DNA of 64,000 nt, from positions 102,250 to 166,249 of the forward strand of contig JAJDAN010000070.1 of NCBI GenBank assembly GCA_029261855.1, in the 5' to 3' direction. Shown one piece after another: positions 58,801 to 64,000 of this stretch (within the stretch, counting starts at the first letter, position 1; every line of letters begins with the position of its first letter). The notes beneath the pieces were generated by a model. The model was not told where the DNA came from. It saw nothing but the letters and a program-made list of their open reading frames with translations, and did no database searches. The translations under genes and the position numbers were made by a program. The DNA comes from Deltaproteobacteria bacterium (GTDB lineage: Bacteria; Myxococcota_A; UBA9160; UBA4427).

Positions 58801-60024
58801 ATGGCCAGCACCCCCGATGAGACCCGCGATGACCTGAAGCGGCGCGCCTGCCAGGCGGTCGACGCCCTGGCGGACACCCTGCTCCACGTCTCCCACGAGA
58901 TCCACGCCAACCCGGAGCTGTCCTTCGAAGAGCACGACGCCTGCGCGCTGTTGGTGGCCACTCTCGAGCAAGCGGGTCTGGACGTGGGCGCGGGAGCCTT
59001 CGGGCTTCCGACGGCGTTCTCCGCGGACTTCGGCGGCGGCGGAAAGGGCCAGAACGGGTCCGAAGCCGGCTGCGTCGCTCTGCTCGCCGAGTACGACGCC
59101 CTCCCCGAGATCGGACACGCCTGCGGCCACAACATCATCGCAACGGCATCCGTCGGAGCCGGGTTGGCGCTGCACGCCCTGGGCGACGATCTGCCGGGTC
59201 GCATCCGCATCCTCGGCACGCCCGCCGAAGAACGCGGAGGCGGCAAGGAGCTGATGGCGCGACAGGGCGCCTTCGAGGGCGTCGACGCCGCCATGATGGT
59301 CCACCCCGCCGGCGTCAATCTGGTCGACATGCCGTCCATCGCCGTGGCGGACGTCGAGGTCGTCTATCGCGGGGTCGCTGCGCACGCCTCGGCCATGCCC
59401 GAACGCGGGCGAAACGCACTCGACGGCCTGGTGCTCGCCTACCAATCTCTCGGCGCGTTGCGGCAGCACATCCGTCCCACGGAACGCATCCACGGCATCA
59501 TCACCGATGGTGGCCAGGCGCCGAACATCGTCCCCGAACGCGCCGCCGGCCGCTTCTACGTGCGCGCCCGCAACGCCAAAGACCTCGCACCGCTGAAGGA
59601 GCGCGTGATCGCCTGCTTCCAGGCGGGAGCCGCCGCAACGGGCACCGAGGTCGAGCTTTCCTGGAGCCCCGTCGACTACGAGGCGATTCGCTTCAACGAG
59701 CCCCTGGCGGTGGCATTCCGGGAGAATGCCGAGAGCCTCGGTCGCGAGTTCGTGCCCCTCGACGCCCTGCCCTCGCGTTTCGCAGGCAGTACGGACATGG
59801 GCAACGTGAGTCAACGCGTGCCGTCGATCCACCCGATGATCGCGTCGGCGCCGCCCCACTGCACGATTCACAACCGGGAGTTCGCGGTGCATGCAGGTGC
59901 GGCCATCGGCGATGCCGCCGCGCTAGACGGCGCCAAGGCCCTCGCCATGACCGCCATCGACTTCCTGTGCGACGACGACCTGCGCGCGCGCAGCCGTAGC
60001 ATCTTCGAAGCCAGCGCCGAGTAG
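58801..60024 (+). CDS. M20-family amidohydrolase
   Basis: A 407-residue metal-dependent amidase of the M20D/ACY1L2-like group. Motifs: HEIHANPELSFEE (about 32-44), LLAEYDALPEIGHACGHNII with metal-binding residues (about 93-112), GTPAEERGGGK (general-base glutamate), then the lid domain (IAVADVEVVYRGVAAHASAMPERGRNALDG). The C-terminal STDMGNVSQRVPSIHPMI supplies the last ligand. Relatives hydrolyse p-aminobenzoyl-glutamate or N-acyl amino acids or dipeptides. ATG 58801. The gamma-carbonic-anhydrase-like gene starts 8 bp after it, so they are likely co-transcribed. Confidence 0.88.
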   Translation: MASTPDETRDDLKRRACQAVDALADTLLHVSHEIHANPELSFEEHDACALLVATLEQAGLDVGAGAFGLPTAFSADFGGGGKGQNGSEAGCVALLAEYDALPEIGHACGHNIIATASVGAGLALHALGDDLPGRIRILGTPAEERGGGKELMARQGAFEGVDAAMMVHPAGVNLVDMPSIAVADVEVVYRGVAAHASAMPERGRNALDGLVLAYQSLGALRQHIRPTERIHGIITDGGQAPNIVPERAAGRFYVRARNAKDLAPLKERVIACFQAGAAATGTEVELSWSPVDYEAIRFNEPLAVAFRENAESLGREFVPLDALPSRFAGSTDMGNVSQRVPSIHPMIASAPPHCTIHNREFAVHAGAAIGDAAALDGAKALAMTAIDFLCDDDLRARSRSIFEASAE

Positions 60025-60031
60025 CGGCCCG

Positions 60032-60595
60032 ATGCAGGTCATCCACGAGAGCGTGTTCGTCGCGCCGGGCGTCCAGATTTACGGCGACGTACGGATCGGC
60101 GAGGGCTCGTCGCTCTGGCCGAATGCGGTCATCCGTTGCGAGGCGAACGAGGTTGTCGTCGGCCGCTACACGAACCTGCAGGACTTCGTGATGGTGCACA
60201 TCGGCTTCGACCACCCGACGCAGATTGGCGACTTCTGCTCGATCACCCATCACGCGACCGTCCACGGCTGCACGATCGGCGACGCCTGTCTCGTCGGCAT
60301 CAACGCCACCATCATGGACGGCGCCGTGATCGGCGCCGGGTCGATCGTGGCCGGCGGCGCATTCGTGACCGAGGGCAGCGAGTTCGCGCCGGGCTCGATC
60401 ATCGCGGGGGTGCCCGCGAAGCAGATCCGGGAACGAGACATGTCTCGGCCCAACCGGCTCAACGCCTGGCAGTACCACCACAACGCCCAGGCCTATCTCC
60501 GGGGCGAGCACCGCGCATGGTCCGGGCCCGAGCACAGCGCGTGGCTGGCAGAGATCCGAGCCGCCATCGAAAGCGACGCGGACCTCGACCGCTAG
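60032..60595 (+). CDS. Gamma-carbonic-anhydrase-like hexapeptide-repeat protein
   Basis: A 187-residue left-handed beta-helix. The N-terminal 130 residues show hexapeptide repeats (IYGDVRIGEGSSLWPNAVIRCEANEVVVGRYTNLQDFVMVH), with the three metal-binding histidines of gamma-class carbonic anhydrases in VMVHIG and THHATVHGC. The spacing fits Cam/CaiE/YrdA relatives, many of which have no measured carbonic anhydrase activity. A helical C-terminal extension (about 135-187) carries Trp-Gln-Tyr-His-His. Whether it is an enzyme or a zinc-site scaffold cannot be decided. Confidence 0.85.
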   Translation: MQVIHESVFVAPGVQIYGDVRIGEGSSLWPNAVIRCEANEVVVGRYTNLQDFVMVHIGFDHPTQIGDFCSITHHATVHGCTIGDACLVGINATIMDGAVIGAGSIVAGGAFVTEGSEFAPGSIIAGVPAKQIRERDMSRPNRLNAWQYHHNAQAYLRGEHRAWSGPEHSAWLAEIRAAIESDADLDR

Positions 60596-60622
60596 AGCGG
60601 CTCTGGTTCGGCGATCTCTCCC

Positions 60623-60672
60623 CGACCAGTTCCCCGGCCAGTTCCCCGGCTAATTCCCCGGCCATCTCCCCG
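60623..60672. repeat. Four tandem 12-bp repeats
   Basis: CCAGTTCCCCGG, CCAGTTCCCCGG, CTAATTCCCCGG and CCATCTCCCCGC follow one another between the carbonic-anhydrase-like and tetR genes. They are not symmetrical and show no unique spacers. Confidence 0.8.
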
Positions 60673-60691
60673 CGGGACATGCGAAACCTAC

Positions 60692-60720
60692 TTGACGGGA
60701 GTCTGCCCGGCGTGCAAAAC
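60692..60720 (+). promoter_or_regulatory. Putative tetR-P450 promoter
   Basis: TTGACG at 60692-60697 is followed after 17 bases by CAAAAC at 60715-60720, or slightly later by the AT-rich AAAACTA. The -10 region overlaps the palindrome at 60716, as expected for autorepression. Confidence 0.5.
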
Positions 60721-60737
60721 TAGCGATCGTTAGTTTT
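60716..60737. promoter_or_regulatory. TetR-type operator palindrome
   Basis: AAAACTAGCGATCGTTAGTTTT is a 22-bp inverted repeat centred on CGATCG with one mismatched position pair. It sits between the -35 and the start of the adjacent tetR gene and is markedly AT-richer than the surroundings, so it is the likely binding site of that regulator. Confidence 0.75.
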
Positions 60738-60747
60738 TGGAGCACGC

Positions 60748-61410
60748 GTGTCCGACGCCTTCCCCCAAGATGTCAGCCTCGAGAGCCCGCCCATTCGCCA
60801 GAGCGAAAAGGGCCGCCTCACCAGCGAGCGCATCCTGGATGCCGCCGAGGAAGCCTTCGGCGAGAACGGCTTCGAGGGCACCAAGCTGCGCGACGTCGCA
60901 ACCCGGGTCGGGATCCGCATCCCGAGCCTCTACAACCACTTCGACAGCAAGGAAGCGTTGTATGCCGCGGTGCTCGAACGCGGGATCGCACCGCTGCTCC
61001 GTACCCTGGTCGAGTCCGCGGTAGACCGCGGCGCCCACGGCAACCCGGAAGACATCGTGGAGCAGACCGTCGAGCTGCTCGCGGAACGCCCGGCCCTGCC
61101 CCGACTGGTGCTGCACGAAACACTCGATGGCGGACGGCACTTGCGGCAGCTCTTGCAGGCCTGGCTCGGCCCCCTTCTCAGCCAGGCCGAGAAGCTCGTC
61201 GCCGAAGGACCGGCGGCCAACCGCTGGGACCCGGATCAACTGCCCCACCTCGTGCTCGCCATGTACAACATCGTGGTCGGCTATTTCGCGATGGCGCCCC
61301 TCTACCGCGACCTCAACGGCACGGACCTGCTCTCGAGAGAAGCGCTGGTCCGTCAGATCGACGTGTTGCGGAAACTCTCGGCCCTGCTGTTCGGGCCGGA
61401 CCCCCGTTGA
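60748..61410 (+). CDS. TetR-family transcriptional regulator
   Basis: A 220-residue repressor. The N-terminal helix-turn-helix (ERILDAAEEAFGENGFEGTKLRDVATRVGIRIPSLYNHFDSKEALYAAVLE, about 27-77) is a full TetR_N domain; the rest is an all-helical ligand domain. GTG 60748 has GGAG six bases upstream. The palindrome at 60716-60737 overlaps its promoter, so it probably represses itself and the P450 that follows after 59 bp. Its ligand may be a substrate or product of the P450. Confidence 0.92.
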   Translation: MSDAFPQDVSLESPPIRQSEKGRLTSERILDAAEEAFGENGFEGTKLRDVATRVGIRIPSLYNHFDSKEALYAAVLERGIAPLLRTLVESAVDRGAHGNPEDIVEQTVELLAERPALPRLVLHETLDGGRHLRQLLQAWLGPLLSQAEKLVAEGPAANRWDPDQLPHLVLAMYNIVVGYFAMAPLYRDLNGTDLLSREALVRQIDVLRKLSALLFGPDPR

Positions 61411-61469
61411 ACCGATAGATCCCCATCGAAGGCCCCAGCCAGGGCCAGACCCCCAGGAGAACATCCATC

Positions 61470-62711
61470 GTGGACCGAAACGTCGACGTGAACATCGAAT
61501 TCCTCGCCGCAAGCTCGTGGGACGACCAGATGCCCGCGCGCATGAGCTGGCTGCGGGAGAACGATCCCGTGCACTGGTCCGAGAAGGACGGGCTGTGGAT
61601 CATCAGCCGGTACGAGGACGTGTCCTACGTGTCGAAGCACCAGGAGCTCTTCACGTCCGCGCAGGGCGTGCGCCCGGGAACCGACACGAAGCTCGGCCTG
61701 ATCGACGAGGGCGAGCCGCGCCACGGTCAGCTGCGCAAGCTCCTCAACAAGGGCTTCACGCCGCGCATGGTCAAGAAGCTCGAAGAGGTCTTCCTCGAGA
61801 TCACCACCGAGGCCATCGACGCTGTCGCGAAGCAGGGCGAGTGCGATTTCGTGCACGACATCGCCGTCCCGCTGCCCCTGCTCGTCATCGCCGAGATGAT
61901 CGGCATCCGCAAGGAAGACCGGAAGAGCTTCCACGAGTGGTCGGACGCCATGATCGCGGGCGACGGCAACTTCGACAATCCGGAGATCATGGCCAAGGCC
62001 GGAGCGGCCTTCATGGCGTACTCGACCTACGTCACCGAGATCATCGAAGACCGCCGCCGCAACCCCCAGGACGACCTCGTGAGCATCCTGGTGGGTGCCA
62101 AGGACGACGGCTTCCTCGAGACCTTCGACAAGCACGACCGCGAAGACCTCGGCTACGACCGGGAGCACCAGGCACTCGCCAACGACGAGCTGATCATGAT
62201 CCTGGTGCTGCTCATGGTCGCCGGCAACGAGACCACCCGGAACGCGCTCTCCGGCGGCATGGCGATGCTGATCGAGAACCCGGACCAGCGTCAGAAGCTG
62301 ATCGACGATCCCTCGCTGATCCCGTCCGCCTGCGAAGAGGTCGTGCGCATCGTGTCGCCCGTACACTCGTTCGCGCGCACCGTCGTCGAAGACACCGAGC
62401 TCGCGGGCCAGGCACTCGAGCAGGGCGACAAGGTGCTGATCCTGTACCCGTCGGCCAACCACGACCCGAACCAGTACGAGGACCCGGACCGCTTCGACGT
62501 GACGCGGAACCCCCAGCACCTGGGCTTCGGTATCGGAACGCACTTCTGCATGGGTGCGAACCTCGCCCGCATGGAGCTGCGCGTTGCCTTCACCGAGCTG
62601 CTCCGTCGCCTGCCGGACATGGAGTTCGCCGAGGGAGGCCCCGTCATCACGCCTTCGGCACTGGTCCGGACCTGCAAGGAGCTGAAGGTCCGCTTCACCC
62701 CCGAAGCCTGA
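61470..62711 (+). CDS. Cytochrome P450 (CYP124/125/142-like)
   Basis: A 413-residue soluble class I P450. Visible: oxygen-binding I-helix LLMVAGNETTRNAL (about 248-261), the ExxR in CEEVVRIVSP, FARTVVEDTELAGQAL, ANHDPNQYEDPDRFDVTRNP, and the haem loop FGIGTHFCMGANLARME with axial Cys about residue 360. AGNETTRN and the SP-V-hydrophobic-FARTV block resemble the actinobacterial CYP124/125/142 group that hydroxylates sterol side chains or branched fatty acids; that assignment is by memory of motifs only. GTG 61470 follows AGGAGA. The reductase at 57063 could supply electrons through an unlinked ferredoxin. Confidence 0.9.
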   Translation: MDRNVDVNIEFLAASSWDDQMPARMSWLRENDPVHWSEKDGLWIISRYEDVSYVSKHQELFTSAQGVRPGTDTKLGLIDEGEPRHGQLRKLLNKGFTPRMVKKLEEVFLEITTEAIDAVAKQGECDFVHDIAVPLPLLVIAEMIGIRKEDRKSFHEWSDAMIAGDGNFDNPEIMAKAGAAFMAYSTYVTEIIEDRRRNPQDDLVSILVGAKDDGFLETFDKHDREDLGYDREHQALANDELIMILVLLMVAGNETTRNALSGGMAMLIENPDQRQKLIDDPSLIPSACEEVVRIVSPVHSFARTVVEDTELAGQALEQGDKVLILYPSANHDPNQYEDPDRFDVTRNPQHLGFGIGTHFCMGANLARMELRVAFTELLRRLPDMEFAEGGPVITPSALVRTCKELKVRFTPEA

Positions 62712-62736
62712 CGCCTTCCCCGAATTCGGCCCCACC

Positions 62737-63429
62737 CTACTTCTTGGGGTTCCACCAGGTTGCGTTCGGTGCGTGCATCCCGCGGAAGAGCAGGTCGACG
62801 CCGCTGACGATGTTGCGCTGGCAGCTGCTCGCCTTGACGAGTCCGGCAGCCCAGGGGATGCGTGCGCCCTGGGTGATGTGGAACAGCGCGGAGGCGGCGG
62901 CCAGGATGTCGAGGTCCTTGACCAGGTCCTGACGCTTGCGCCCCATCTGCAGGATCTCGGCCAGCAAGCCGATGGTGCGGTCGTTGAGCACGAGCGACTT
63001 GCGGGCGACTCGGGCCTCGGGCTTGGTGGTGGCGCGCAGCGCGATCATCGTCAGGTCGGGATCGGCGGCGAGCAGGTCGTGCTGCACCTGCAGGAAATGA
63101 TGGATGCGCTGGCGAGTCGGCCGGTCGCGATCATCGTCTTCGCGGAAGCGACGCCAGGCTTCTTCCTGAATGGTGTCGAGCTCGTCGATCAGCAGCTCTT
63201 CCTTGCTCTGGACGTGGCGGTAGATGGAGCTCGCGCCCATGCCTGCGCGCTTGGCGATCTCGCGCAGGGTGGCGCCGTCGAAGCCCTTCTCGCGGAAGAG
63301 TTCGAGCGCGGCCTTGCGGATGCGCTCGCGACTCTTGCGGCCCCGCACGAGCCGGCCGTCGTCCTCTCTCAGCCGCAGCGCTGCACTGCGGTGGGTCCTG
63401 CCCTCGGGCGGTCCGGCGGAGGTCGACAT
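62737..63429 (-). CDS. TetR-family transcriptional regulator
   Basis: A 230-residue regulator convergent with the P450. TetR_N domain: RERIRKAALELFREKGFDGATLREIAKRAGMGASSIYRHVQSKEELLIDEL (about 33-82); the C-terminal ligand domain is helical. Two starts are possible, 63477 and 63429, neither with a clear ribosome-binding site. I prefer 63429 because a small inverted repeat (GCGAACAAAGTCGC) lies just upstream and would then be in the promoter. It is unlike the regulator at 60748 outside the DNA-binding motif, so the P450 may be under two controls. Confidence 0.88.
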   Translation of the reverse strand: MSTSAGPPEGRTHRSAALRLREDDGRLVRGRKSRERIRKAALELFREKGFDGATLREIAKRAGMGASSIYRHVQSKEELLIDELDTIQEEAWRRFREDDDRDRPTRQRIHHFLQVQHDLLAADPDLTMIALRATTKPEARVARKSLVLNDRTIGLLAEILQMGRKRQDLVKDLDILAAASALFHITQGARIPWAAGLVKASSCQRNIVSGVDLLFRGMHAPNATWWNPKK

Positions 63430-63885
63430 GAACGCGAACAAAGTCGCAAAAAGCGGCGAAAGCGCCATAGGGGACATGCCCTAGCGGGAGCGCCGGTCCC
63501 CCGCGCCGGTACCCAGAGGCCGATGACAGGACGGCCCGACCAGTACCTGGTCGAGCCGTCTGAAGCCGATTATCCCCTTCCCGTGGGCACCCGAACCGAT
63601 CCCAGAGCTACTGCCGCATCCAATGTCAGTGCAACGAGAGCGTGTTCCGCATCCTGTCCCGCATCCGCTTCCGCATCCCACCAGCTAGATCGGGGTCAGG
63701 GAGCTCGTTCAGGGTGCCCGGAGGCGTCGGCCCACCCCTTTTCCCATTTGAGGGGGGCGAGGGTCAAGGGAAAAGTGACCGAATCTGTCGGAGGCTGGCC
63801 TCCCTCCCGGGTTTCCCCGCGAGGGCCAGACACTACGTCAAACCGCTACACGAGCGGCTAGAGGCTAGCTGGCCGAAACCGGAGT
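63430..63885. other. Intergenic region at right end
   Basis: About 455 bases with no credible gene. It holds a perfect palindrome GACCAGTACCTGGTC (63537-63551) that could be an operator of the adjacent tetR gene, three CCGCATCC repeats (about 63648-63676), and the right-end repeat from 63865. Confidence 0.55.
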
Positions 63886-63925
63886 TCAGGCTTGCTGCGG
63901 GTGCGCGGCCGTCTGCCGCGCACGC
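63865..63925. repeat. Stop-codon-associated hairpin repeat, type B copy 2
   Basis: It begins CTAGCTGGCCGAAACC, then GGCTTGCTGCGG and a perfect 9-bp hairpin, GTGCGCGGC-CGTCT-GCCGCGCAC (63901-63923). Compared with 15505-15570 it has a five-base insertion before GGCTTGC. On the minus strand it encodes RARQTAAHPQQA at the end of the partial gene. Confidence 0.85.
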
Positions 63926-64000
63926 GCCGAGAGCAGGCTCACCGGGTCTTCGAGCCGGCCCGTAAGCTGCTCGAGGGTGATGCCGGCGTAGAGACCCTCC
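63886..64000 (-). CDS. C-terminal end of an unidentified protein (5' beyond the window)
   Basis: An open minus-strand frame enters from the right edge and ends at TGA 63886-63888, giving 37 residues, EGLYAGITLEQLTGRLEDPVS... and the repeat-derived tail RARQTAAHPQQA. The first 25 residues look like normal coding sequence (helical, mixed charge), while the tail matches the tail of the PEP-CTERM protein at 15505. The product cannot be identified from this fragment. Confidence 0.5.
   Translation of the reverse strand, partial: EGLYAGITLEQLTGRLEDPVSLLSARARQTAAHPQQA

Noticed and set aside
63430..63885. Plus-strand open frames at the right end as genes
   Set aside because: They lack start signals and domains and run through repeat sequence and the tetR promoter region.

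Overview
The window is 64 kb of high-GC DNA from a Gram-negative bacterium. Gram-negative features include an Omp85-family outer-membrane protein, exosortase/PEP-CTERM sorting and an ABC-type surface-glycan exporter. A B12-dependent class II ribonucleotide reductase, an F420:NADP oxidoreductase (NpdG), a luciferase-like oxidoreductase, acyl-CoA and steroid-type P450 enzymes and many TTG/GTG starts fit an environmental deltaproteobacterial-type lineage (Myxococcota, Desulfobacterota or Binatota). That placement is inference only. I see no rRNA, tRNA, CRISPR, transposase, integrase or phage genes. Coding density is high, and most genes sit in short overlapping or closely spaced groups.

Layout. 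1-16 kb: end of a histidine kinase, lgt, a dicluster ferredoxin, ETF-ubiquinone oxidoreductase, an sppA/IMPase-like pair, nrdJ with a long structured leader and two NrdR-box-like sites, npdG, a DUF971 gene coupled to a HisN-type phosphatase, an acyl-CoA dehydrogenase with an N-terminal extension, an M18 aminopeptidase and a PEP-CTERM protein. 16-33 kb: enoyl-CoA hydratase-type protein, small exported proteins, Nudix hydrolase, glnE, an Omp85-like protein coupled to glutathione reductase, a CobW-type GTPase, endonuclease III, a PP2C phosphatase, a Ski2-like helicase, then a cobalamin riboswitch ahead of a second PEP-CTERM protein, and an isocitrate-lyase-type enzyme coupled to serine acetyltransferase.

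33-50 kb is a surface-glycan locus. An eight-gene minus-strand operon (wzm, wzt, two-domain GT2, sulfotransferase with coiled coil, very large bi-domain glycosyltransferase, methyltransferase, exosortase-EpsI fusion, methyltransferase) is flanked by another GT2, a sulfatase-like lipoprotein and a TylF-type methyltransferase. Exosortase is the transpeptidase-like enzyme that processes PEP-CTERM proteins, so the two PEP-CTERM genes in the window are likely substrates.

50-64 kb: a secreted calcium-loop repeat protein, a luciferase-like oxidoreductase, amtB-glnK under a near-consensus sigma-54 promoter, a DMT permease, two hsp20 genes, a ferredoxin-type reductase, an M20 amidohydrolase coupled to a gamma-carbonic-anhydrase-like protein, and a TetR/P450/TetR cluster. 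The window closes with the 3' end of an unidentified minus-strand gene.

The most unusual signals are in the non-coding DNA. They are (i) a full cobalamin aptamer upstream of a PEP-CTERM surface protein; (ii) a family of short hairpin-forming repeats with the shared end CTAGCTGGC(C)GAARCC that sit at stop codons, two copies being 76-bp identical; (iii) a roughly 580-nt nrdJ leader with four 24-bp hairpin repeats; and (iv) a 3' UTR segment just before a terminator that is perfectly complementary over 12 nt to the ribosome-binding site of the same mRNA.
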